From Onthophagus taurus (lineage: Eukaryota; Arthropoda; Insecta; Coleoptera; Scarabaeidae), in the NCBI RefSeq assembly GCF_036711975.1, contig NC_091973.1, positions 1,736,001 through 1,800,000 on the forward strand: a DNA stretch of 64,000 nt, in the 5' to 3' direction. The notes under the pieces are model-generated. The model was not told the DNA's origin, made no database searches, and saw only the letters and a list, made by a program, of their open reading frames with translations. Positions 1 to 12,700 of the stretch are shown here, piece after piece (position 1 is the first letter of the stretch; every line of letters begins with the position of its first letter). Made by a program: the position numbers and the translations under genes.

Positions 1-1372
1 TTAGCACCATTTTTTAAAATTATCAATTTTTTAATTTCCCTGTTAACAGTATTGAAATTTAATTCAAGATTATTTTCTTAATTATTGTTTGTATCAAAAT
101 GTTTTTCAAATAAAACTTGTTAAGAATCAATAAAGGAACAACTTTTCTGAACACAATTTTTTAAAATTATCAATTTTTTAATTTCCTTATGCACAGTATA
201 GAAATTAAATTCAAGATTATTTTCCTAATTATTGTTAGTATCAAAATATTTTTCAAATAAAACTTGTTAAGAATTAAGTAAGGAACAACTTTCATTAGCA
301 CCATTTTTTAAAATGATCAATTTTTTAATTTCCCTGTGAACAGTATAGAAATTTAATTCAAGATTATTTTCCTAATTATTGTTTGTATCAAAATATTTTT
401 CAAATAAAACTTGTTAAGAATTAAGTAAGGAACAACTTTCATTAGCACCATTTTTTAAAATTATCAATTTTTTAATTTCCCTGTTAACAGTATTGAAATT
501 TAATTCAAGATTATTTTCTTAATTATTGTTTGTATCAAAATATTTTTCAAACAAAACTTGTTAAGAATTAAACAAGGAACAACTTTCATTAGCATCATTT
601 TTTAAAATCATCAACATTTTAATTTCCCTGTGAATAGTATAGAAATCAAATTCAAAATTATCTTCCTAATTATTGTTTGTATCAAAATATTTTTCAAATA
701 AAACTTGTTAAGAATTAAGTAAGGAACAACTTTCATTAGCACCATTTTTTAAAATTATCAATTTTTTAATTTCCCTGTTAACAGTATTGAAATTTAATTC
801 AAGATTATTTTCCTAATTATTGTTTGTATCAAAATATTTTTCAAATAAAACTTGTTAAGAATTAAATAAGGAACAACTTTTATTGGCACCATTTTTTAAA
901 ATTATCATTTTTTTAATTTCCCTGTGAACAGTATTGAAATTTAATTCAAGATTATCTTCCTAATTATTGCTTGTATCAAAATATTTTTCAAATAAAACTT
1001 GTTAAGAATTAAGCAAGGAACAACTTTCATTAGCATCATTTTTTAAAATCATCAACATTTTAATTTTCCTGTGAATAGTATAGAAATCAAATTCAAGATT
1101 ATCTTCGTAATTATTGTTTGTATCAAAATATTTTTCAAATAAAACTTGTTAAGAATCAATAAAGGAACAACTTTTCTGAACACAATTTTTTAAAATTATC
1201 AATTTTTTAATTTCCTTACGAACACTATAGAAATTAAATTCAAGATTATCTTCCTAATTATTGTTGATATCAAAATATTTTTCAAATAAAACTTGTTAAG
1301 AACTAAAAAAGGAACAACTTTTCTTGTTAAAATTTTTTTAAATTATCAATATTTTAATTTTCTCCGTAAACC
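1..1372. repeat. Tandem satellite, unit about 147 bp, roughly nine copies
   Basis: The block starting TTAGCACCATTTTTTAAA recurs near 1, 147, 295, 442, 590, 737, 885, 1032, 1180 and, diverged, 1325. Each unit carries the same inner landmarks: a run ending in TTTAATTTCCCTGT, then CAAGATTATTTTC, then AAAACTTGTTAAGAAT and GGAACAACTTT. Units differ by scattered substitutions, and the last is the most diverged, as expected at an array edge. The array continues past the left edge of the window. No ORF or promoter is visible. Confidence 0.93.
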
Positions 1373-1722
1373 TGACTTGAAAACTAATTAAATTAAGTAA
1401 TGGAAAGACAATTTCAATAAAGTTTTCCACAATAACAATGTTTTTAATCCAAGTTGTTGTCTAAGAATCCCATGTAGTTTAAACAATTTAAATAAAGCAT
1501 TTATAAAAACCACGTCCTTAGTTTTTGTGCATTGCAATAATTTATACAACACTTAATTGAAAAGCAGGAAAAAAGCTGTGTGTTTTAATACATTGTTAAA
1601 ATAATGACAAACACTCTGTTTTTGTAGTTTAATTAATTTTGTATAAAATATAAATCACACTTTATTTAGGTTTTATTTCAACGGGACTCAATTCTTGAAC
1701 TTGTAGTGTCAAAATCAACGTT

Positions 1723-3453
1723 ATGAAGAACCCAACGTACACAATTTTCGAAGCATTTTATGCTGTCGTTAAGGTATTACTAAAAAAATTAATTATTTTA
1801 ATCGTTTAGATTCATTTTTTAGCATTATCTTGGAGTACCACGAAAAAAAAATTCGCTTTTTCTTCAACTCTTGTTAATTCCTTTAACGTTTATTACACTT
1901 CTATTATTTGGGATAATTTTTTTATTATCCATAATGTTTTATTTTGGCATAAAAGTTTGTGTGATGTATAAAGAGGGTGATAAATTCGCTGGAATGATGA
2001 CTGGGCAAGATCCTGTTATGTCTCCAATCGTAATTAACGCTTTATATACAATAAAAGTTTCTGACAAATTTGAATTACATAAAAATGTTCAAGATCTTTT
2101 ACTCAAACATGTTTATGGTAGTTGTAATAAGATGAATTATTTGATTAGATCTTATTTGGGTTATTATTATTTTATAAAGAGTCATTTAAAATTAAGTGAT
2201 TATGTGCAAGAAATAGAGTCGCAAGAATTAATTTGGTCACAATCATCTTTGTTGGATTATATAGCAAAAAATGTTATAGATAATAATAAAATTGGAGATA
2301 AAACTTGGATGTTGACAACTTTTAAACAACCGGTAGAGTGGGGGGATGGCTCAAAAAAGTACGTTTTTATATTATCAGTTAACCATAGTGTAAGCGACGG
2401 ATTTGGATTATTCTCATTGTTTAAAAACAAAATTTGTGATAAATTTGAATTTTTGAATTTATCCACAAAAACCGATTTATCTTCGCAATCAATCCCCAAT
2501 CAATCTTTGGACGATGCTTATATGATACCTCTCATCCCACTAGAACGCAATAAAGAAAATCCTAAAGGTCTATTAACATTTTTCATCGAAACCGAACCGA
2601 AATATTTAAAATTCATTAAGAACCAAAAAGAGAAATTGAAAGTTGGAGTCACACAAATTTTAGTTTCAGGATTTTTGATTGCACTCATCGAGTATATGGA
2701 TAAAGTAAAATTAAAAAACAATTCCTCGTAGAAATTAAAATATTTATCATTTCGTTTTTTTAACAGAAAGGTATCGTCAAACCAAAATTAAGCGTGAGCT
2801 TTACTTTCAAACCTTTTGATACTGAAACTATCGAGATGATCAATGGGAATTTTAACTTTGATAACATAAAAAATAACGCTTACATAGGCATCTCGTCTGT
2901 TGATACTTCATCCAGCAAAAATATGATATCAGCAGCTCTAAATTTGAAACAATGTTTTCGTAAATATTTAAAATCTGTTAATTTAATGGTAAGCTATTTT
3001 TATTTTAATATTAGAAGTAACTTGTATCATGAACAATACTCAGAAAATATTTAAATTAATTATTTTTTTAGTTCAGCATAGCTTTAATTAACTTCGCACA
3101 TTTATTTCCACCGTGGTTCCATGTAGGATCATTAATTATAAATAAAGGGTTAGCAAACGTTTTCATTTCGAACGTTACCGGCATAAAATGTGCTGGATTT
3201 GACAACATCGACATGGACAACATCGTTTTCTTCCTAAGCCCGGGGAGTTTCAGTAATATTTATTTTGTGGTAATAAATCAAATTAAATTTTTAATTATCT
3301 TTATTTCTAGACTTTGGCATCTGTGTTATCACATATGGTAATAAGTTTCATATAGCTGTACAAGCAAACACAGGAATCGTGGATTCTAGAGATGATTTGA
3401 ATCAAATTGTTGAAAGCGCTTTCAAACATATTGATTCACTTGGAAATATATAA
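1723..3453 (+). CDS. WSD/DGAT-type O-acyltransferase, single-pass membrane protein
   Basis: Probable acyl-CoA-dependent O-acyltransferase of the wax-ester synthase/diacylglycerol acyltransferase family, which esterifies alcohols or diacylglycerol. Exons: 1723-1773, 1823-2704, 2767-2988, 3072 to about 3250, and 3311-3453; introns 49-83 bp. Protein starts MKNPTYTIFEAFYAVVK, followed by a strongly hydrophobic helix at residues 30-55 (exon 2), so it is membrane-anchored. The active-site motif HHxxxDG reads NHSVSDG in exon 2: the second (catalytic) His is kept and the first is Asn. Exon 5 encodes FGICVITYGNK, matching the family's C-terminal glycine-SY block. The donor of exon 4 is uncertain. The strong site GTAATA at 3268 gives the wrong phase and an early stop. 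A weak site, GTTTCA near 3250, restores the conserved C-terminus and gives a 61-bp intron. AATAAA follows the stop at 3455. The ATG was chosen because it splices in phase into exon 2. Confidence 0.8.
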
Positions 3454-3690
3454 AAATAAAGCTTTGCTTGTGAGGTGGTTAATATTGTAGTGGGTCTAAT
3501 AAAGCTTTTATTTCTTTTTGTTTAATTTAATTATTTATTGCGTCATCTATTGAGTAAAATAAGAATTAGAAATACCTTAAAGTAAAGTTTCCTGTAATAC
3601 ACCGGTTTCACCTCAACTGTATTAACACCTGTTTGAATTTGTAACGTATTTTTAAGATCGTGTTTTTTGTTGTAAGATTATAACATCACC

Positions 3691-5557
3691 ATGTCTTCAT
3701 CATCTCAGTAAGTACAATCTTTATGTTATTAATTCACTTTTAACGATAACTTTTCAGGGCACCTTCTCTATTCTCGGCGGATTTTATTCAAAACTTAAAC
3801 AACATCACAAATAAAAAAGTTTCCAAGTTAAACAAGGTTATAAACGAGATGGGGATGGATGTGCAAACTCAAGAAAAATGGGTCTGCAAGATTAAGGAAG
3901 AGTTGAACCAATTGTATGATATGATAATGGAAAATGCTGTAGCTCATAAAGAGAAGATCTTGATTGATATTGAGGAATTATTAAAGGAATCAGAACGGTT
4001 GTGCAAATTGTTGCAAACGAAAATGCCTCAACATGGTTCCCAGGATTTATCATTTTTTGAGGAACGTAGGCTACTCAAGAAGCATGTTGAACAGTATGTT
4101 GAATAATTTTAATAATAATCTGAGTAATTAATTACTCAATTTTTGTTTAGACTTCAAGGTGCTGTAAGAGCAAGGGAAAAACAATTAGAAATCCTAAAAA
4201 TTAGGCAGCTAGAATTGTGCAAAAACTTGGGTAAAGAGCCAAAATCAATAAAAAAAGTACCTTTACCCAACAACTCAGAACTTGAAGACTTCGAGAATCA
4301 TATAAAAGCGTTAGAATTAGAAGTATTTAAGCGCGAAGAACATTACATGCATGTAAAGTTCAAAATTATGGAGTTGGCTGCAGACCTTGAAATTAAACCA
4401 TCTTTGGATCTTGAAAATGTTTTATTCTCCGACAATTCCATTTTTCAAGTAACAGACAAAAATATGAAATGGCTTGATGATTATTATGGGTCATTGCAAG
4501 TACAATACAACAACATGAAGAAGGAAATTAAAATTTTAAGGGAAGTTGTAGGCAGATTATGGATAATGTTGTCAGAAGATGTTGAAAAAACCACTCAATT
4601 TATGCAAAGGCATGTTAGGTGCACATTCACTACCTTCACCGCGTGGAAAAACGAGCTAATTCGCTGCAATACGCTCAAAAAGGAAAACATGCAAAAAATT
4701 GTTGAAAATTTACGAAACGAATTGAGCACCCTCTGGGAGAAATGTCATAAGACGAACTCCGAACGCGAAGAATTCACTTATTATCGCACTAAAACATACA
4801 CCGAAGAATTAATTTCATACCACACCATCGAAATTGATAAATTAAAAAATTATTACCAAAATAACCAGTAAGACAAATCATTCATTAAATAATAACTATT
4901 TAAATCACTCTTTATTTTAGCGAAACATTTACTTTATTAGAAAAATGGCAAGAATCTTGGAATAATCTCACTCAATTAGAAGAAAAGGCCTCAGCCCCCA
5001 ACCGCTTCAAAAATAGAGGTGGTACTTTGTTGCAAGAAGAGAAAGAACGAAACGCGCTACAAAAGCGAATACCTAAGTACGAAGAACGATTACTGGAATT
5101 ATCTAATAATTACAAAGAAAGAATGGGAAAAGATTTTTTATCATGGGGCGAGCGAATCGACAACTTAATCAAAAAAGCTCACGAAAATTATAAAGTCGAA
5201 AAAGAAAACAAACTTAGCGCAAGAAAACAACAACGTGCGACCCCTACAACACCCACCATCACGAGAAGTAAGGACACGATTTCTACCCCTAAATCGTCGT
5301 CGAAAAGACCACCAAAAACAACACTTTTCACCAGTAACAAAAAATGTAAAGGTGAGATAACAATAAATTAAGAATTGAGGATTTAAGTTTTTTCGGTTTG
5401 AAAATTTGCAGTATCTCCTTGCAAGCAGCTTCCTGCTATTCAACTAAATGATCAAACCATTAATTTAGATCATCACTTGAACGAAAAAAACGTCTTTGTA
5501 AAATTAGATCGATTGCTGTTAACGCAGCCAAAAGGGAGAAAAGGAAATTGGATTTGA
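3691..5557 (+). CDS. feo: PRC1/MAP65/Ase1 microtubule bundler (Fascetto)
   Basis: Cross-links antiparallel microtubules of the spindle midzone in anaphase and cytokinesis (known for the family). Exons: 3691-3707, 3758-4093, 4151-4867, 4921-5351, 5412-5557, giving 548 aa; family members are usually 600-700. The first 400 residues are mostly coiled coil. Family signatures visible: LWEKCHKTNSER (spectrin-like microtubule-binding region, exon 3) and RFKNRGGTLLQEEKER with LQKRIPKYEERL (exon 4). A basic, Ser/Thr/Pro-rich tail follows (TPTTPTITRSKDT), as expected for the regulated, CDK-phosphorylated C-terminus. The 3' end is unsettled. In the frame used here the stop is at 5555-5557. Another frame is open from about 5476 to 5580, encodes a very basic stretch (ERKKRL...KREKRKLDLNDVDYKFA), has a good donor at 5581 and could end EKL-stop at 5697. 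No splice choice I could find joins that frame to exon 4. Start chosen at the first ATG, six codons before the first intron. Confidence 0.92.
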
Positions 5558-5791
5558 ATGATGTGGATTATAAATTTGCAGTAAGAATAACTCTATTCTT
5601 TGGTGGTGGTGCTTCATTTTATTGGAACAATTTTTTTTCTATTCTTCATTTTAAAAAAATTAATGCGGGGTTTCTTTTATTTTAGGAAAAATTGTAAAGA
5701 AACCATCGTGATGTATCATCCGACAGCGCTTGATCCTTCTCATCTTGCAATATTTTTTGTTTTTGTGTTCGAGTTTTTAAAAATTATTTGA

Positions 5792-6761
5792 TTTAATATT
5801 TCATTTTTATACTTATTAACGTTAAATTAGAAAAAAAAAAACTTTATAGAGCAATATTCAATGTTTTATTATAATAAGAGTTTAATGTACCGAAAATAGT
5901 AATAATTAAAAATATTTTTTATTTAAAAACCGAATTAGATTTTTTTTAAGATTCTTGATACTTCAAGATCCTCAGATTTACCGTGTTTTGATATAAGAAA
6001 TATAAGTATCACGAATAATACTTATTATTCTTATTAAGTAGATGGCTCTACTTGTGATACTTATTTCTTGTATCATAAACAATAAAAAAAACGGAATTTA
6101 GAGTTTTCGTGATTTTTAATAGTAAACATAAGAAAGATTTGCTGCAGGAGCAGAGAAATTAATTTTAGAATTTACGTGATTTAATATTTGGGTTCATTTT
6201 ATCACTAAAAAATAATTATTTAATATTATTTTATAAAAAAAAAGTCAAATTTAATGAATAACTGTTTTTTTTATTACATTAAAATATAATACAAAGTTTC
6301 GTAAAGGTTACGTCAGTCACTCAACACAAACGATTTCCATTACTTTTTGGTTATCACAAAGGACTTAGGATTGTCCAGATTTTCATGGCAACAACACAAA
6401 TCTGGCAACCACACCTGATTTAAGTACAGTTTATTAATTTTTATTCCTTAATTAATATGGCAAGATAATTACTATACATAAAAAACGGTTTGTTTAAAAT
6501 TAAAAATTTTAGCTGACAAAACTTCATTTTACAGTCTCTTTATTTCATAACGTCATGGTTTGTGGCAGCTTTTGATTGAAAGATTAAGCCGCCAACGATA
6601 AATTTTATGGATTTAAAATGTAGGATGAAGATCCTATACAAATGGCAAGAACTTGAAAAACATCTTAAAAATACTGTTAATAGTCTTAAAAAATCTTACA
6701 ATTCCTATCAAAAAATGACAAAGAACCCTGTTAGAAAATGACAATATGTCATTTTTTTATG
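5792..6761. other. Intergenic, AT-rich; no gene seen
   Basis: Lies between the convergent PRC1 (+) and CACHD1 (-) genes, so it holds both 3' UTRs. Around 6000-6090 it has short inverted pieces (AATACTTATTATT, TTGTGATACTTATTTCTTG) resembling linkers of the palindrome-ended repeat family seen elsewhere, without the GC-rich palindrome itself. No ORF worth calling. Confidence 0.6.
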
Positions 6762-9700
6762 TTATGACATTTCCATATTCCTATGAACAGTAACCGGGGC
6801 GATAATACGATTTCTTCCAGATAAATTAGTCATAACCGGAAAATTTTTTGGTTGATGTTGTCGCGGTAAATAATGTTGAGGTTGTTTCGTTAAATTCGGC
6901 GGTTGTCTCGAAGAAACCGAAGTATTAATCGACGTCGCGTCCGAAATGTCATCTTCCAACGAATCCAATTCTAAAGGAGCAAACGATAAATGTTCGGATT
7001 CATCATGCGGAGTCATCGTTGAGTACCCATGATCCGAATCAACAGCGGTCGCGGGTCTTCTATACCCAGTCGTAACACAATAAGGACTCACCGGTTCAAG
7101 TTTTTTCGCGTTATCTTGCAGAAGAAGTTTATCTTGGTGGTTATCATCGCGGTAATCATCGCTAACGTTGACGTCACTCATTCTAATTCGATTTTCATGC
7201 GAAGAAGTTAAATAGAAACGTTCTATAACCGGCGAAGTATACGAGCGGTAACAAAAAAATAAAAGAACGAGCCCCAAACAAACCCCAAAAACTGACCCGA
7301 TAACTGGGCCAATCGGCGAATAAGAATTCCCAGATCCCCAAGTACCCATATCTTGTGACGTCGACACGGTTACTTGATCACCGTACGGAGTTGGAGATCC
7401 CAAAATGCCGTTAAAACACGTTTGAATAGAAGTACAAAACGGACTCGCCAATAAACTTTCACCATCAACGTCTATTCTACACCACTCACATCCGATGACT
7501 CCCAAACATGATTCGTGAGACCCTTGGGATTCGCAAGAAATGGGAAGACACGGTTTTAAATCAATTTTTAATTGGAAATCAACATCGAATCCTCTTTCAG
7601 GATTTGGTGGACAAACTGGGTTATTCAAAAACGTCTTATTTGGGTGTCGACAGGTATCCAAGTTCAATGGACACTCGCAAGGACACTCACATTCCTTTTG
7701 CTCCATTCTATTACAATTTAAACACAATCTATCAATCATGCTGCACGGACAAAACGTGGCGAATACGTCGCAACTCGCTTTAACAACACCGATAAATACG
7801 TTAGTACCTTTTATTGGACTCACATGGTACTTAACGCAATGTTCTCCATGGACGGCGTTTCCCAAAACCCTATCTAAACTAGTGTTTAATCTATAGTACC
7901 TTTGAATAGTTCCATCAGAGTAACTATTACACAACATTTTCTTCACGAAATCTTTATGATTCAAAATGTCGTTAGCAACCAAAGATTCTTTATGGATGAT
8001 ATGTTGTTGTTCAATAGGCCCATGTCCGTTAGGATCAATTAAGTTCGGGTGGTAAATTAAGTAACCTCGATCATCCATCATGAAACATTTCGTGTTTGGC
8101 TTTCCACAGAAAGGCATATACTCCAACATTAACCGATAAATGTAACCGAAAGTTACATCCATTGCCGTTACTACATGAGACGTAGCATGAGCTATGGTTA
8201 CGATATACCCAGCCCCACCTCCATCCAAATAAGGAGGAGTTAAAATAGTCTTGTGTCTTTGTTCGACACTTCGCAAGTACCAATTTCTTTTGGTCGGCTC
8301 TAATCCCGACGGGATGATTGCCCCAGGAAATAGTTGCAAAACTCCACTGGGCGAAGTCAAGTACCTTCTTACTATGTACTTGGTTTTGGAACCTTGCAAG
8401 TGCTGTGTGCGTAAGTATTCTAAGACGTGTGACATGGCGGCTACGTCGTCACGGACTTGATCTCGTAATCCCGGATTGGCGAGGAGACGCGTTTTGTCTT
8501 TTAAGTAGGCCATGTAGTCTTGAATGGAAGGTAGAATTAGTTGACTGTGCTTTGTTGGAGATTGGAAGCATGATAAACTTAGATATAATGATCCAGCATC
8601 TAAAATAAAAAGATTAATAATTAATATAAGCTTATATTTTAAAATTTCAAAAATCACAAATTACAGAGATACTTCTATTCTACACTCCTTTCTTAGCGAT
8701 ATCCTCTGATTTTCTCTGATTCGGGGTGATTTTGTAATTTTTAGTAATAATTGCAGAATTTATTTTCTCAAGAACTAAAAACTGCAGGAACATGGGACAT
8801 CTCTAGATAATTCGAGGAGACTTTTTAATACTTTTCTCGAAATAATCTCGCCCTAACTATTATTCAAGATACTTGAGCGGCCGACGTCTTCGAAGTCGGC
8901 CGAGATTTCTTGTATCATTAACAATACTCAGGAATCGGAGCATGTTATAAAAAAACTTTTAGAACACAAGTTGTAGCAAATTTCATTCTTAACAATATTG
9001 TTCTCTTTCACTTTTGCTCTCAGATGCGTCAATATCGAGAAAATTTGCTGAATTCGTAGTTTTACAAGTTGTTAATTAATCAAGTCTACCCTGCTTGAAG
9101 TTTATGGAACAAAATAATCTCGGCCGACTTCGAAGACATCGGCCGCCCTAAGTATTGTTCATGATACTTGGAGCGGCCGACGTCTTCGAAGTCGGCCGAG
9201 ATTACTTCTAATATCATGAAGAATACTTAGGAATCGGAGCATGTTATAAAAAAATTTTTAGAACAAAAGTTGTAGCAAATTTCATTCTTAACAATATTGT
9301 TCTCTTTCACTTTTGCTCTCAGATGCGTCAATATCGAGAAAATTTGCTGAATTCGTAGTTTTACAAGTTGTTAATTAATCAAGTTTACCCTGCTTGAAGT
9401 TTATGGAAGAAATAAACTCGGCCGACTTCGAAGACGTCGGCCGCCCAAAGTATTGTATATGATATTTGGAGCGGCCGACTTCGAAGACGTCGGCCGAGAT
9501 TATTTCTGTTGATATAGGTAATATTCTCGGCCGACTTCGAAGACGTCGGCCGCCATAAGTATTGTTCGTGATGGAGCATGATCTTCGCCTGCAACCCAAC
9601 CTAAGTATCAAGTACAAAACGTAGGTTGGGTTGGGTTGAGAAATAATCTCAGCCAAACAGAACCCAACCCAAGTATCGCAAACAATACTTAGGGCGGCCG

Positions 9701-12700
9701 ACGTCTTCGAAGTCGGCCGAGATTATTTCGAAGAATATGGAACATCTCTAGATAATTCGAAGAGACTTTTTAATACTTTTCTCGAAATAATCTCGCCCTA
9801 ACTATTATTCAAGATACTTGAGCGGCTGACGTCTTCGAAGTCGGCCGAGATTTCTTGTATCATTAACAATACTCAGGAATCGGAGCATGTTATAAAAAAA
9901 CTTTTAGAACACAAGTTGTAGCAAATTTCATTCTTAACAATATTGTTCTCTTTCACTTTTGCTCTCATCGAGAAAATTTGTTGAATTCTTAGTTTTACAA
10001 GTTGTTAATTAATCAAGTCTACCCTGCTTGAAGTTTATGGAACAAAATAATCTCGGCCGACTTCGAAGACATCGGCCGCCCTAAGTATTGTTCATGATAC
10101 TTGGAGCGGCCGACGTCTTCGAAGTCGGCCGAGATTACTTCTAATATCATGAAGAATACTTAGGAATCGGAGCATGTTATAAAAAAATTTTTAGAACAAA
10201 AGTTGTAGCAAATTTCATTCTTAACAATATTGTTCTCTTTCACTTTTGCTCTCAGATGCGTCAATATCGAGAAAATTTGCTGAATTCGTAGTTTTACAAG
10301 TTGTTAATTAATCAAGTTTACCCTGCTTGAAGTTTATGGAAGAAATAAACTCGGCCGACTTCGAAGACGTCGGCCGCCCAAAGTATTGTATATGATATTT
10401 GGAGCGGCCGACTTCGAAGACGTCGGCCGAGATTATTTCTGTTGATATAGGTAATATTCTCGGCCGACTTCGAAGACGTCGGCCGCCATAAGTATTGTTC
10501 GTGATGGAGCATGATCTTCGCCTGCAACCCAACCTAAGTATCAAGTACAAAACGTAGGTTGGGTTGGGTTGAGAAATAATCTCAGCCAAACAGAACCCAA
10601 CCCAAGTATCGCAAACAATACTTAGGGCGGCCGACGTCTTCGAAGTCGGCCGAGATTATTTCGAAGAATATGGAACATCTCTAGATAATTCGAAGAGACT
10701 TTTTAATACTTTTCTCGAAATAATCTCGCCCTAACTATTATTCAAGATACTTGAGCGGCTGACGTCTTCGAAGTCGGCCGAGATTTCTTGTATCATTAAC
10801 AATACTCAGGAATCGGAGCATGTTATAAAAAAACTTTTAGAACACAAGTTGTAGCAAATTTCATTCTTAACAATATTGTTCTCTTTCACTTTTGCTCTCA
10901 TCGAGAAAATTTGTTGAATTCTTAGTTTTACAAGTTGTTAATTAATCAAGTCTACCCTGCTTGAAGTTTATGGAACAAAATAATCTCGGCCGACTTCGAA
11001 GACATCGGCCGCCCTAAGTATTGTTCATGATACTTGGAGCGGCCGACGTCTTCGAAGTCGGCCGAGATTACTTCTAATATCATGAAGAATACTTAGGAAT
11101 CGGAGCATGTTATAAAAAAATTTTTAGAACAAAAGTTGTAGCAAATTTCATTCTTAACAATATTGTTCTCTTTCACTTTTGCTCTCAGATGCGTCAATAT
11201 CGAGAAAATTTGCTGAATTCGTAGTTTTACAAGTTGTTAATTAATCAAGTTTACCCTGCTTGAAGTTTATGGAAGAAATAAACTCGGCCGACTTCGAAGA
11301 CGTCGGCCGCCCAAAGTATTGTATATGATATTTGGAGCGGCCGACGTCTTCGAAGTCGGCCGAGATTATTTCTGTTGATATAGGTAATATTCTCGGCCGA
11401 CTTCGAAGACGTCGGCCGCCATAAGTATTGTTCGTGATGGAGCATGATCTTCGCCTGCAACCCAACCTAAGTATCAAGTACAAAACGTAGGTTGGGTTGG
11501 GTTGAGAAATAATCTCAGCCAAACAGAACCCAACCCAAGTATCGCAAACAATACTTAGGGCGGCCGACGTCTTCGAAGTCGGCCGAGATTATTTCGAAGA
11601 ATATGGAACATCTCTAGATAATTCGAAGAGACTTTTTAATACATTTCTCGAAATAATCTCGCCCTAACTATTATTCAAGATACTTGAGCGGCCGACGTCT
11701 TCGAAGTCGGCCGAAATTTCTTGTATCATTAAAAATACTCAGGAATCGAAGCATGTTATAAAAAAACTTTTAGAACACAAGTTGTAGCAAATTTTATTCT
11801 TAACAATTTTGGTCACTATCACTTTTGTTCTCAAATGCATAAACATCGAGAAAAACCAACACACACAGATTTGCCAAAAGGATGGAGGGAGATTTCACTT
11901 ACCTAAAGTAGCAATTTGATTTAAATGTCGACACAACCTCGTAGATCCATCCAAATCCAGGCGATAATGCACCAAATCTGCGTCAGTTGTACTAGGACTC
12001 CAATTAAGCTTATATGGTCTAGTTGGAATTGGTTGACTTTCATTTACAACAATACAAACTGTATACCACCCAAACACTTTCCGCCAAAGATACCGCTTCT
12101 GGTGGGATTCGCTTTTAGATTGATAGTCACCTTGTTGAGTTGTCAATAAAAGATTTCTTAACGTCATTATATCAGGAATTTTTTCCAAGTGTTGTATATC
12201 CACGAATAAAGGCTGCTCTTTGATGGTTGTTGGTCTTGGATAGGATGGGTGCATTATCGTATTTCCGTCCTTATCAATAAGAAACGCGTAAGTGTATTGA
12301 GGATAATTGCTATAATAGGTTATATCCTCAACTAAATACGGATAAAGTACGTCCAACCCCAAAATTCCAATTTCAGCCAACTTCCCACATGGAATCGTTA
12401 ATGTAATAATCATGTCTTTCGAAATATCGTCCCACGTTGGGACGCTTAACGTTGTATCTAAATTGTAAGCGATATTTGTGGAATCTAGTTTGTTGAAAAA
12501 TCGGGCAGCAGCTAATCCAACGTTGTGAGTAGAATTTACCGACAACATTAATCCTGGTCGGATCGGTGGCCGGAACGTGATGTTATATTTCGTGTAATTT
12601 TGTAACGCGATTTCTCGAAGAAATTGAATCTCATACATAACATTTTTCGTTTCTAACATAAAAAAAGGCATTACATTAACGTATTAGGAAATAAAATAGA

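Noticed and set aside
5600-5791. 63-codon plus-strand frame after PRC1
   Set aside because: Lies across the probable last intron and 3' UTR of PRC1; no domain.
7029-8608. Plus-strand frames of 60-118 codons
   Set aside because: Antisense shadows of the last CACHD1 exon, which is strongly supported on the minus strand.
9375-11522. Repeated 93- and 69-codon minus-strand frames
   Set aside because: Same palindrome family within the 933-bp units. Even the one amino-acid difference between copies comes from the flipped palindrome core.
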